A DNA stretch of 64,000 nucleotides from Warburgia ugandensis (Eukaryota > Streptophyta > Magnoliopsida > Canellales > Canellaceae): assembly GCA_035236585.1 (NCBI GenBank), contig CP141137.1:49312057-49376056 (forward strand), given 5' to 3'. Positions 22,507-33,650 of the stretch are shown in pieces (position 1 is the first letter of the stretch; each line of letters starts with the position of its first letter). The notes beneath the pieces are model-generated. The model had not been told where the DNA came from. It did not search any database and saw only the letters and a program-made list of their open reading frames with translations. The position numbers and the translations under genes are program-made.

Positions 22507-24128
22507 AAACCCAGCACTGGAGAAACCTAGCACGCCAGTGGGAGCAAGAAAGAAAGGGGAAAAGAGGGTTTTTGGGTCTGCAGGATTTTTAGATCGTCGT
22601 TGGAGACGACGCAGGCTCAGATCTATTTTGAGCCGATCATTCTCTTCAACCCAGAGGGACGATCAAAACCCCTAAAGTGGACAAGGAATCTGAAGTGATC
22701 TTTGTTGTTAAACGGAGATGAAATAGTATGCTCGGTAAATTTGGAGGGTTTTGCGACAGATTGGAGGTGATCTAGCTCATTCCAGTGGTGCGAAAAAGCA
22801 CGAGATGCATTCCAAAGGTAAGATCTACAAAACCTAACTCATGATTTTGAGATTTTGGCTAGATCCACACTATTCATACTAGATCTAGGTTTTTATGACA
22901 ATCTAACCATTCAATTCCTAGTCCAAACTTAGGGATAGGTAATTTAGGGAATGATGTAGCTTAGATCACACAAAAAAATTTAGATCTAGGCTAAAAATCA
23001 ATTTGACAATCTCAATCGTCCAATCAGGTATTGTTCACATAGTAATTTTGCAATGTCTGATAGACGATGAGACACCACAGATGAGTTCCCTATCCTTAAA
23101 AATAATAGGATGACTAGAATTATATGAAATTGAAGTGAAATAGATCGGATAATCTAAGTCGTCTGATCTATCACTATTCAAACAAAGACCTTGTGATGTC
23201 AGATCAATGATCAGAGGTTATAGATGGATTCCTGAGTCCTTAATTACCTTAGATATGATATAAATTATGAAATTTGGATAAACATATATAAAAAATTGGG
23301 TGATATGAACTGTTCGTGATGCTCATTATATCAATCTGATTTGAGAATACAATTATAATTTGTATTGAAGACTGCAGTATAGAAAATAACATTCAGCTCC
23401 AACCCAAGAGTTGATTTGGAAAAGAATCAAGGATTAAGACCACTAAACAGTGAAAGTGACTTGTAGTCACTTAAGAAGAGTAATGGATAGCCAATCCAAG
23501 GCCAATGGCGTGGATTGGAAATCCTATAACTGTTTGTCATTAAATTAGCTATCAATCAATAGCTAATGAAATACCTTTATCACAGTAATAAGCACTGTCA
23601 CTTTGCCTTGTGCCAAATAGTGGTTGGGAAGCTAGGAGAAGTCCTGTAATTGAATAAATGAATATGTGTTTGTATTGTTATAGATGTGTGACTGATTGGG
23701 AGTGTGTATGCAAACTAAATAGATTATTTGTCTCAAAGAACTTGAAAATCTCCATTGAGGTAGGTAGAATTAAGATTTGCTAAGATTTTGCTATGTATAT
23801 ATATATGTGTGTGTGTATTTATATATGAATTTCAAGTGCTGAAACAAGTATTTTCAGTTATGTGAAAAATAAGATGAATGTGCATGTTAAAATTGAATCA
23901 TGTTTAAACTACTTATGTAGAAGCACATATTTTATATTATGATGCTTCTGTTCATTATGTATTCATGACTTGTTATTTGAAATTCTTAAGGCATGTGTTT
24001 CATGCACTATTATGATTTATTGAAATGCATTTAGTACTTCATGTTTTACATTGTGACATTTGATTACATAATTATCCATGTTTTGACATGTGATGGATTA
24101 CACCTTATCATGGACCTTGATTGTAATG

Positions 24129-24505
24129 GGTGAAGCGGGGTAAGCTAGGTCTTGTATCGATTTGAAGGTGGGCTGGTAGTTTTTGTTGACAGGCTTCTGC
24201 CAAGAAATAAATTGATGCGAGTTGCACATGAGGGACCCAAGGTCGGATTGAATCAGGTGAAGTGGGGTAAGCCAAGTCTAGTACCAATTTGAGGGTGGGC
24301 GATAATTTTGGCTGACAAGCTTCCGTAGAAAAATAGACTAATGCAGGCTGTACGTGAGGGACCCAGGGTCGGATTGTATCAAGTGAAGTGGGGTAAGCCG
24401 GGTCTTGTACCGATATGAGGGTAGGCTGGTAGTTTTGGCTAACAGGCTTTCGACGGGAAATATATTGATGCAGGCTGCACATAAGGGACCCAGGGTTGGA
24501 ATGAG
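24129..24505 (+). repeat. 126-bp tandem repeat, three copies, in LTR-1
   Basis: Units start at 24129, 24256 and 24382 with gtgaag(c/t)ggggtaagc and end near gggacccagggt. The copies differ by roughly 10-15 percent. Confidence 0.9.
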
Positions 24506-24830
24506 TACTCATTACCATCATCATGAGTGTGGTCGAGGCACTCATAGGGTTTGATTGTGCACGGCATTCGTGTATCATGACATGCATTATGTTGTTATGT
24601 GGACACAGACTTTTGTTATTTTGATGGATGTATATCCATGCATTTTCATGCCTTGTATGCCATAATGCTCCTATTGATATTGATATGTTCAAATAATGAT
24701 TTTCATGTATTATGCATTATGGATGTCTAAAGTTTTTCATGATGCAATATGAACCATTGATCTACATGGTAAATTATAAATTGTTTATATATAATTGCAT
24801 CTTATTCCACCTACACAAGTGATTTCTTGC

Positions 24831-24860
24831 TGAGGCATTGCTTTGGTTTGCAATGCCTCA
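24831..24860. repeat. perfect hairpin in LTR-1
   Basis: tgaggcattgc (24831-24841) and gcaatgcctca (24850-24860) with an 8-base loop. The same stem occurs in LTR-2 at 36039-36064. Confidence 0.92.
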
Positions 24861-25455
24861 GATACAAAGAATAGTAGCAAGTCTCGTATGTTGATATTAT
24901 TTTAGAACAGAGGACTTCGAAGGAATAGATGTTGTTTACTGATGGAGCACGCCAACAAGAACTTTAGAAAAGGACATGTAAGAATTAGTTTTTGAATTAA
25001 AGCTATAGTATTCGATAAGAAAGAGACCGCATTGTATGTAATTAAGGGAGTTTGGAAGACTTATGTGGTTGAGTTGTACTATGGAAGCTCTAGGTGTGTT
25101 TTGTTTGATGTAATTTGTTTTATTTCTTCAGATGTATGAAAAGGAGACAGAGTCTCCCATTTATGTTATAAAATGTCGATGAATGTTTATCAGGTACTTC
25201 ACAATGACATAAGTTAAATGTTAGATGTCCGAAAAATAGAGGAAACTTTGCTAGATTTTCGATAGAAATGAGCGCTTATTTAACTGAGAATCCTTGTTTT
25301 TGAGAAAAGAAAAATGACATTCAGGATTTTTCAAAGTAAATTTCAAAGGAAAAGATTTTTTCGCTGCTGTTTAATTTTTTAAGAGACACGAGGTCGTTAT
25401 GTCAATGTATTTTATATTTAAAAAGTGTTTTGAAAACCCGGGTCATCACATGCAA

Positions 25456-26223
25456 AGCCTGTTGCTATCCCTCTAACCACACCCCCATACTTACACTTCA
25501 TGCTAGGGGCATGCTCTTTTTTATCCCTCTAAGTATTGGATTATTGTTGGCAGTCTCTAGTACTTGTCCCTTACACGCCCTGACATTGCCTATACGGTGA
25601 ATAAACTCTCTCAGTTTATGCATCGACCTACTAGTGACCATTGAAATGTTGTTAAACGATTGTTATGCTATCTTTGTGGGACTTTGGATCATGGAGTTCT
25701 TCTCCATCACCATACCTCTCTATCTCTTCATGAGTTCTCTAATGCTAATTGGGCAGGTAACAAGGATGATTTCACCTCCACCAGTGCCTATCTTGTGTAC
25801 CTCGGTCACAATCCTATTTCTTGGAATTCTTAAAAAAAACCATTGTGGCTCGTTCTCCTACTGATGATAAATATCGCTCAGTAGCCTCAACTGCAGCTCA
25901 GATCCATTGGATTTGTTCTCTTCTTATTGAACTTGGTGTCTCTCTCCCAACAATCGATGATCTATTGTGATAATGTTGGTGCCATGAATCTCTGCTCCAA
26001 CCTAATTTTTCATTCCTGCATGACCCACATTGCTTTGGATTATCAATTTATTTATAAGCAAGTTCAAGGTGGTATCCTTAGGGTGGCTCATGTTTCCTAC
26101 GCTGGTCAGTTGGCTGGCGCACTCACCAAACCGCTTTAGTGTACCCGTTTTCTCCTCTTGAAGACCAAGATTGGACTCTCCTCTCAGAGCTCCATCTTGT
26201 CGGAGCTCCATCTTGCAGGGGCA
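25456..26223 (+). pseudogene. RNase H remnant of copia 1
   Basis: Pol text resumes after the solo LTR: PVAIPLT, DIAYTVNKLSQFMHRPTS, NANWAGNKDDFTSTSAYLVY, VASTAAQIHWICSLLIELGV, YCDNVGAMNLCSNLIFH and ALTKPL, then a stop at 26137-26139. Several internal stops are present. The order shows that the solo LTR interrupted one continuous pol gene. Confidence 0.88.
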
Positions 26224-26444
26224 TGATAGGGAATAGTTAATTTAGAATTTCAAAATTCAAATTATTTATGTGATCTTATCTAGTCAGTTTTCATTTCCTT
26301 ATTTTAAGGAGTGTTTAAAATTCAGTTTTAGTTTCCCTATTTTAAGGATGTTTAAAATTTGAATTCCAAATGTAAATTCTATTTATACTCAATCTTATTC
26401 AATAAAATTTATACCATAATTTCTCTCATTTCTTAAATCTTTTA
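26224..26444 (+). repeat. 3' LTR of copia 1
   Basis: About 221 bp, starts tgatagggaatagtt. It is preceded by a short G-run (aggggca) that may be the polypurine tract. Confidence 0.9.
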
Positions 26445-26528
26445 GCTTGTATCCAAAGCAAACATATTGCATTTATGGATTTCTGGAGGAAAATTGCTAA
26501 TTTGTGATAGTCAATGTTAACGTTTTAG

Positions 26529-26636
26529 ATTTTAAAACCATCAAAGTTGAAGTTGCACAATTGATGCTGATCAGAAGATCTCGATGCTCTAAGCTATTTC
26601 AACTTTGTGCTACTCCAACTTTGATGGTTTTAAAAT
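26529..26636. repeat. 108-bp foldback (32-bp inverted arms)
   Basis: Left arm 26529-26560 begins attttaaaaccatcaaagtt. The right arm 26605-26636 is its reverse complement with two mismatches, and the loop is 44 bp. It lies 194 bp beyond the stop of the aquaporin remnant and 85 bp from the copia LTR. It could be a MITE or a hairpin transcript. Confidence 0.85.
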
Positions 26637-27268
26637 AATTATAATCTGTGCAATCATATTAAAAGCAAGATATCTCAAAAAGTATCACCACTAAAACATT
26701 AATATCAAAGATAAACGTCTCCAGGCCAATCTTCATTTCCCTTTCATCTAAATGTCAGACCTTTGAACAACATCACAAGGAAGTTTCTGAATTGTGAGAT
26801 ACAAAGTGAACTTTCAACACAGTAGACTCCTAACTACGGCATGGCGATAGGGATACAGATTTGAGTAAGGTAGCGCTCTTCGTCAGCTCCCGCATTGGCT
26901 TATTTGTGAGCTTGATGAGGTTGTCGACAAATGCCCTAGCTATTGCCCCAATGAGCAGTCCTGCGAAGTAAGCCCATATCCCTTTGTAGTTGTTCATAAC
27001 AATGGCGTTCCCCAAGGTTCTTGCTGGCTTCATTGAAGCTCCAGAGATTGGCCTGCAAAATACCAATAATCACTGAGAAAATCTGGGATATCGTTTTGCA
27101 CCAGACTTTGATCAAACCGTTTACATAAATAAGAAAAGAAAGCAATCGCTACATGATTGAGGTTGCCATATAAAATCCATTTAATTTCGGTCCAATCTTC
27201 AGCAGTCAACCAGAGATCAGTATATTGTTCTTTAAACTGGAAATCATACATCCATGTGGTGCAAATAT

Positions 27269-27480
27269 GATTAGACACTTCTTTTTCCGTAGGAAACACC
27301 CGTGGGTGATAAACAAAGTTAGGACATGAAACACTCAAGCCTACAAACCCATGTGATGCCGAAGTGATTAGACACTTCTTGTTCCATAGGAAACACCTAT
27401 GGGTGATAAACTAAGTGTTTAGGACACGAGCACACAAGCCTACAACCCATGCGATGCCTAAGTGATTAGACACTTCCTGT
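27269..27480 (-). repeat. 97-bp tandem duplication in the last aquaporin intron
   Basis: Units start with gattagacacttc at 27269, 27366 and (partial) 27464. They share ggaaacacc, gggtgataaac and caagcctacaa blocks. Confidence 0.88.
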
Positions 27481-27706
27481 TTTACCATTTTCAGTACTGA
27501 TTTGAACAGATGGTGCAGGAGCAATCTAAGCCCTTCATCTAGTGAGTCTCCATCGTGGACAGCACATGGTACAACAAACATGCCAGTCACATGATACAAT
27601 TTAGCCCTATGATTCATTTGAGGAGTTCGTTTATATTACGTTTCTACAAAAATGACTTAAACAATGGCTCCTTTATTTATTTTTCTGTTATAAATTATGT
27701 TTAGAA

Positions 27707-27886
27707 GGGGAGTCTTGGTGCAACGGTAAAGTTGTTGTCATGTGATTTTGAAGTCACGGATTCAAGGAGTGAAAACAGCCTCTTGCATAGATACAAGGTA
27801 AGGCTGTATATTATAGACTTTTGTGATTTGCCTCTTTCTCAGACCCTGCATAGGCAGGAGCTTGTACATTGGGGCTGCCCTTTTTT
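27707..27886 (+). mobile_element. Au-type SINE copy 4
   Basis: Full-length copy on the plus strand: ggggagtcttggtgcaacgg (A-box side), gaagtcacggattcaagg (B-box side), acagcctcttgcat, aaggtaaggctgta and ggggctgccctttttt. It is the only complete copy on the plus strand and lies within the 27053-28257 intron. Confidence 0.9.
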
Positions 27887-28530
27887 ATCATACATTATGA
27901 TTAAAGCGGTTAGGGGCATTTGGTCATGATATGAATGGATGTCAAAGCATAGAGACTTGCGGTGGCTGATCATGCCAAGAGCAGTGTAGTCAAAATCTCA
28001 CTCCTTTGAGTTTTAGTATTTTTGCCCTAAAAGAAAGGAAAGAAATAAAAACAGGAAAGGAAAAAATGCCCTTCCATTTTTTTTTTCTAAGTAGTCTCTT
28101 AGTCTGCTTCAATTGTCTGTAGAGTTTGCGTCACTAAGTATATTACAAGGCCTAGAAGATGGTTACTGATACAAACGCTCCACACAGACTTTAGTTTGTT
28201 GTGACATGGTTCGATTTACTAAATCGATCCATTGAGAGAGAGAAATAGAGAGATTACCCCGCAACAAAGACGTTCAATGTTGTCGTTGCGCCAACTGCGA
28301 CTCCTGCTAGTCTGCAAAACGATATAAACATTCAGAAGATAAGAAAATATATTGGAAAGCATTTCCTTGGGCTGCCTGGTAAGAACAATGAAAGTCAGTT
28401 CATGGAAGCAATACGCTCATATACTCTTCCAGTATAATAGTTTACACTAATGTGCAAAAGTTGTCGTATCCTCCAAGCAAATTTTCCTACTAACTGAAAG
28501 ATGGCTAATGAGGTTTGTAGTGACACTCAC

Positions 28531-28865
28531 CGCTCTGCTCTCTGTTGCCACGCCTGAGATAACAAACATTAAGAGGAATGAGATGATGAGAAAAATGGGC
28601 AGCCCCTGTGCTGTAAGCTCCTGAGTTTGTAGGGCTCGAGGAAGGAGTGGACCACAAAAGTCAATAGTATGCAGCCTTACCTTTTACCTTTCATTTTACA
28701 AGAGGCTGTTATGATGAGCTCGCGGATAAATGATTGAACTGAGGAACCCCTCGGAACAGTTCCAAAGAAATGTTCGACGCCTTTTGCTTTACCACGAAAC
28801 ACCATGGCCAAGCTTCCGCTAGCCATAACTGACCCAAGTAATTGAGCAACAATATAAAAGGGCAC
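28531..28865 (-). pseudogene. aquaporin exon 3 interrupted by an Au SINE
   Basis: Acceptor TGTACAG before GTGCCCTTT and donor GCG/GTGAGT. The reading goes VPFYIVAQLLG...HFFGTVPRGSSVQSF, then enters the SINE and meets a stop about 12 codons later. Text after the SINE continues with LIISFLLMFVISGVATESRA. Removing the 120-bp SINE and one 8-bp duplicate leaves 207 bp, a whole number of codons, so the exon was intact when the SINE landed. This exon alone therefore dates SINE insertion before or with the loss of function. Confidence 0.88.
28591..28710 (-). mobile_element. Au-type SINE copy 5, inserted in the aquaporin exon
   Basis: 120 bp, 5'-truncated. On the minus strand it begins AACAGCCTCTTGTAAAATG and ends GGGGCTGCCCATTTTT. 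It is flanked by the 8-bp duplication atgatgag (28583-28590 and 28711-28718). Confidence 0.92.
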
Positions 28866-29241
28866 CTGTACAAGGTAGAATAAGAATCAAAACACATTCG
28901 CACGAATATTTAAACGCTAGGTAAGATTTATACACCTACAGCAAAATGCTAATTAGGAGGCCCAATTGATGGTGATCAAAGCCGTTCTGCTGCCCTATCT
29001 AAGATAGTATATATTGGTCCCGTCCAGTAGTATTTTACAAATCCTGTTTCGAGACTCTCCAGGAATCTGTTATTCTCTCCAAAACAAAAGCGGTTTGAAC
29101 CATTCAATGAAGAAGTCTTTAGCTTCATGGCCTATCTAAGATACGGCCTAGAAGACAATGCTGGGGATCAGTAATGTGTAGGCTCTGTACGTCCATGTAA
29201 TCCAAATAGTTTTGCAAGCTCATACAACCGGTAAATGACGC

Positions 29242-29666
29242 TGTTCTAGGATCGCAACTATCTGATCTATTATGATCGGATCATAGTTAGAAACAGCATT
29301 GAGAGAGAATCACACGTACAAACATGAACACAGAAATTTTACATGATTCAATCAGTGTGATCAACATCCACGGGAAGAAGGAGAAAACACTTTCACTCGT
29401 ATATGCAAGGCTTTTTACATCTGGGAGGGATGATCAGTATCGGTTCCTTTGGCTCCTATTTATGAGTTCAGAGGATCTTGATTGATGGAATTCCTGCCAA
29501 GAAACCAGGTCCAAATGGGATATTGATTTTTTGGAATATCTAAAATCCAATCTTAATACCCAGTCTCCAAATTTGGCACCCGAAAATCTCATAATCTCAA
29601 GAAATCTGGTGCTGACAAGTGAGGTGAATCAGGCACCGACATCCTTATATGGGTATGGGCCCATCA
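29242..29666 (-). repeat. 3' LTR of copia 2
   Basis: About 425 bp; on the minus strand starts TGATGGGCCCATACCC. It aligns with 35081-35417 and then, after the nested insertion, with 43202-43240 (aatcaggcacc...cccatca). The outer end could instead lie at 29236. Confidence 0.85.
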
Positions 29667-29953
29667 ATTCTCTCCCTTCATACTAATGGGAGGAAAATAT
29701 ACTGTATCCTTTCGAGTTGAGTCTATTTTGGCTATGTCTCTATATAGCGCTAGAATCTAGTATGTTACAACCTTTATTAACATGTACAATGGATTTTCAT
29801 TAGTATAGATCTTTTTCAGTTTTAACATCTGCTCTTTGTCATCTCTCACAGCCAATGATAGTGAATGTCAATGTAATTTGTATATGTATGGTAAGTTGAA
29901 TTTTTGTTTAAGTCTAGAGCACTCTAATTATCACAATGTATTATGTATTCTTT

Positions 29954-30235
29954 CTACATGATACCAAGTTTTTGGAGAAACCACTTCATCCATAACTTTT
30001 CCTTGTTAGGTTCAACTGCTACAGTATACTCTGCTTCTATTAATGACAAAGTGATGTACTTCTGCAACTTGAACTGCCAAAATACAGCCTCTCCAGTAAA
30101 AGTAAAGAGAAATCTTGATGTTGATCTTTTATCTTCAAGATATCCTGCTGTGTCTGAATCCGTATATCCTTCCAAAATAGATTTTGTTCCTTCAAAACAC
30201 AAGCACAACTTGGATGTAATTTTCAAGTACCTCAA
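29954..30235 (-). pseudogene. RNase H remnant of copia 2
   Basis: Open 93 codons: IEGYTDSD-like LEGYTDSDTAGYLEDKRSTS, then ITLSLIEAEYTVAVEP and LWMKWFLQKLGIM, matching the copia RNase H core. RT text upstream (about 30690) has a degenerate catalytic box, LYDM where YVDDM is expected. Confidence 0.87.
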
Positions 30236-30239
30236 AATA

Positions 30240-32799
30240 CACTACTGCTTCCCTGTGGTCTTTTCTAGGTTGGAGAAGAATCTAATCTTTACACCTAGTG
30301 CATGAGCAATATCTAGCGTTGTACAAACCATTGCACACATTAGACACGCAACTACTAAAGAGTAGGGAATTACTGTAATTTTATCTATTTCCTATCTTGA
30401 AAAGGGACATTTATGCTTACTCTACTTGAAATGATTACAAAATAGAGTATTGTCTTGCTTAACAATCTCTATATTGAACATCTTAATTACCCATTCAGCA
30501 TACTTTTGCTATGATAGCCACAACTTCTTTGATTCTTTATAATGTGTTACCTTCATGCCCAAATTCGCTGAGTTGGGCCTAATTTATTCATGTCAAAAGA
30601 TTTGGATAACTCCTTCTTAAGCTTGCTAATTATAACCTCATCCTAACTAACTAGCAACATGTCATATAAATAGATTAAGAGTGTGACAAATATGCCATTA
30701 GGGAATCTATGCACATATATGCACTGATCTGCAATAGTTTTCTTGTCATAAATGAGTCAAACTTCTTATACCACTACATTAGGACTTGCTTGGGGCTGTG
30801 ATTTTTTCCTACGACTTCAAACACTTTTAGTTATCTCATGTAAATTTCTTCTTCTAAATCTTCATGGAGAATTGTTGTCTTTACATATATCTTTTCAAGC
30901 TCCAGGTTTTGACTTGCTACTAGTCCAACTATAGCTCGAATTGATGGCATCTTCACTACTAGTGAAAAAGTCTCGTCAAAGTCAATTTCCTTCTTATGTT
31001 AGAAGCCTTTAATGACAAATCAAGCTTTGTATTTGATGGTTCTCTGTTGCTACCTATCTTTAACTTGAATACTCATTTATTCTTTAGTGCTATTTTGCCT
31101 TTAGAAAGTTTTACTACCTCATAAGTTCAATTCTTCTCTAGTGAGATAAATTTTTCCTAAATGGTTTCCATCCATTTGTCCTTATCTACATGTGTCTGAG
31201 CTTCCTCATAGTTCTCTAACTCTCCCTTGTCATTATTTTTGTGAAGGAATCAGCATTTGACTCTTGTTGACCTCTTAGACCAAGACTCAACTTCTAGTTG
31301 AGGAGTTGATTCACCATCTATTCGTTGTGATAGTATTGTAACTTCAGGTGGAGGGGGTTATTGCTTCCTTGGTCAATACACTCCACATCTTCTTCCTTTT
31401 TCTGGTAATCCTTCCTACATATCTTTTGTGTCAACTTATCTTAGTGCAAGATCTGTTATTAAGTTTGGGACACTATACTTGCTTCATTAAACTTTTTGGG
31501 CTTTTCAAAGTCCTCATATAGCTTATTCTCGTGGAACACTATGTCCCTACTTTGAATGATTCTTTTTTCCTTTAAGATCTAATAACTGGTATCCAAATTC
31601 TACGTCTCTATAGTTGATAAAATACATGGAGTAGGTTTTTATGTTTTAGCTTCTATATCATCTCCTTGCATATGTGTTCAAATGCTTTGCACCAAAATAT
31701 TCTCAGGTGCGAGTAGGAGGCTTTCCTGGCAAAAAACTTCTGTTATTGAACTTCAAAGTTCAGTGGTGCTGACAGTGACTTGTTGATTAAGTAACAAGCA
31801 GTTTGTACAGCTTCTCCCTAAAATGGCTTTGGTGTGTTAGCCATACTGAGCAAGTATTTCACTCTTTCCACAATTGTCTAATTTATCCTCTTTACTACTC
31901 CATTGTGTTAAGGGGTACGTGGGTCCATCTTCTTGTGTCGAATACTGCACTTGGAGTAATATGTCTTCAACTCTTTATAGGTGTATTCGCCTTTATTATT
32001 TGTTTGAAGACACTTCAACTTCTTTTTCATCTAACTTTCCACCACTATGTGGAATCTCTTGAAGTGTTCAAATACTTAATCCTTACCTTTTCAAAGTATA
32101 CTCATACCTCTATAAAAGTTACAAAATATCATTTCTTGCTTAGTGACTCCACTGCCATGTGTCCACATACATCTGAGTCCACCAAATTCAATAGTTCTTT
32201 TCTTTTATTAAAAGGGAAAAAAATGCAATTATGTGATGCTTCCCAAATAAATAATGATTATATGGGTTTAGAGTTATACCTTTGGTAGCTTTGATGAGTT
32301 GCTTTTTTTGAGAGCGAACAACCATTTTTCTCCCATTTGGCCGAGTCTCTTATGCCAAAAGTTGGGTGATGCCTCATGTTTTGCTATATTAATGTTGTCC
32401 TTTCAAATCTTTACATGGTTCTTATACAAAGTTCAGCAAATGTATTCTCGTGCCACTATCATAGCACCTTTCGTCAATTTTCAAGTGATATTGCCAAATT
32501 AGTTAGCATAATCCTATCAATTAAGGGCTGAAACTAAGATTAGATCTAATTGCAACTCTTGAATATGCCACACCTCTGCAGCACCATTGTGCAACCATGA
32601 TTTGTCTTGACTTGCACATCTATAATCCCTACCATCTTGGAGGAACTATATTCCGCATTTTTATGATGCCAAAATCACCTACCCTATAGGAAGTTAAGAA
32701 TTCTTTGTAAGGAGTGGCATGGTAGGAAGCTATTGTGTCTACCATCTATTATACCTCACTATTTAAGACATGTAGCACAATTCTTCATCAATAGTTTGT
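30240..32799 (-). other. decayed pol interior of copia 2
   Basis: Protease, integrase and RT should lie here. Only scattered matches such as the LYDM box can be read. Stops are too dense to give exact domain borders. Confidence 0.6.
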
Positions 32800-33650
32800 C
32801 CTCCTTCGGCTTACTGCTTTGTCCTCGCTCTCTTTTAATTTTTGATAGTCTTTTCTCATGTGGCCCACCATGCCACGATTGAAGCATTTGTATTTTGTCT
32901 AGTACAGACTTTTGGATCTACCACAATATGGGATCTTTCCTTATTCCTACTTTTGCTTCTATCTCTACCCCTATCTCTTTCACTATTTTTATTTTTTGTA
33001 ACCAGAGTATGAGTTTGGTCTGTGCGAACTTCCTTTCCCTAACCTCTTCATTAAATAAGGTATCCTTAAACATAGTCATGGTAAATTTTCCATCTAGATT
33101 TAATTTACTAAGAGAAATTACTAGGGTCTCCCAGCTATTAGATAGGGAACTTAGTAATAACAGTGTCTACTCTTCATCACCCAAGCATAGCTCAACAAAT
33201 TCAAGTTGATTCACTAGATTCTAAAATTCACTAGTGTGCTCAGTGGTGGTTGTTTAATTTCAAATTTATAAGCCTTCTCATCAAAGAGCATTGTTGAGCT
33301 CAATCTTTCCCTAATGCATGTTCTCTAGCTTTTTTCAGATAACATATGCATTATCTTCTTATGTTATAGGTGAAAGATGATATGGTCTACTCATTGTATG
33401 CTCTGACCTAAAATCTTGTTATTCATTTTAACCCTGTCTTTTTCTAAAGTTCCATCAGGCTTTGCTCTGTTGTCTTCTAGTGGATCATATAAGTTTTACA
33501 GTAGAAAAATTCTTCCATTTTAGATCTCCACGAGGTGTAATTTGTAGTAGTAAGCTTTATCATAACTCCTATTGCCATGACTTTTGAAGCAAAATCCTTC
33601 AATAGCTCTAAGTGCCTTCTTCTATCCTCTTGGATTCAATCCATGAAGAA
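32800..33650 (-). pseudogene. gag remnant of copia 2
   Basis: Capsid-like text (LLSSLSNSWETLVISLSK, EEVREREVRTDQTH) and a decayed zinc knuckle at about 32850-32900 reading CFNRGMVGHMRKDYQK, in which the second and the last Cys are replaced (by Arg and Tyr). Several stops and frame breaks. Confidence 0.8.

Larger units (their letters stand above)
22325..25450 (+). mobile_element. solo LTR of a large-LTR Ty3/gypsy element (LTR-1), nested in copia 1
   Basis: 3,126 bp with TG...CA ends (TGTAACAACC and GGGTCATCACA), inserted in the copia pol gene and flanked by tgcaa at 22320-22324 and 25451-25455. There is no internal coding region, primer site or second LTR, so it is most simply a solo LTR left by recombination. 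The ends and length recall Tekay/Del-type LTRs (inference). It holds a three-copy tandem repeat (24129-24505) and a hairpin (24831-24860). The 194-codon minus ORF inside comes from the tandem repeat and is not a gene. Confidence 0.87.
18421..26444 (+). mobile_element. Ty1/copia retrotransposon 1 (Ale-like), decayed, split by a solo LTR
   Basis: Two LTRs of about 222 bp (18421-18642 and 26224-26444), a perfect tRNA-Met primer site TGGTATCAGAGC (18643-18654), and the copia order gag, protease, integrase, reverse transcriptase, RNase H on the plus strand. Without the 3,126-bp insertion at 22325-25450 and its duplicated 5 bp it would be about 4.9 kb, normal for copia. Short LTRs and RT sequence suggest the Ale lineage (inference). 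In-frame stops occur in every domain. Flanking 5-mers (taact and gcttg) do not match, so no target duplication is visible. Confidence 0.92.

Noticed and set aside
24108..24692. 194-codon minus-strand ORF with internal protein repeats
   Set aside because: The repetition comes from the 126-bp tandem repeat of LTR-1; no family match and no splice or start context.
26002..26211. 69-codon minus ORF and similar short ORFs across copia 1
   Set aside because: Shadows of the RNase H coding strand.
18421..26444. Treating the whole 8-kb copia 1 span as one long element with a 3-kb spacer
   Set aside because: The tgcaa duplication, TG...CA ends and direct continuation of pol text show a later nested insertion.
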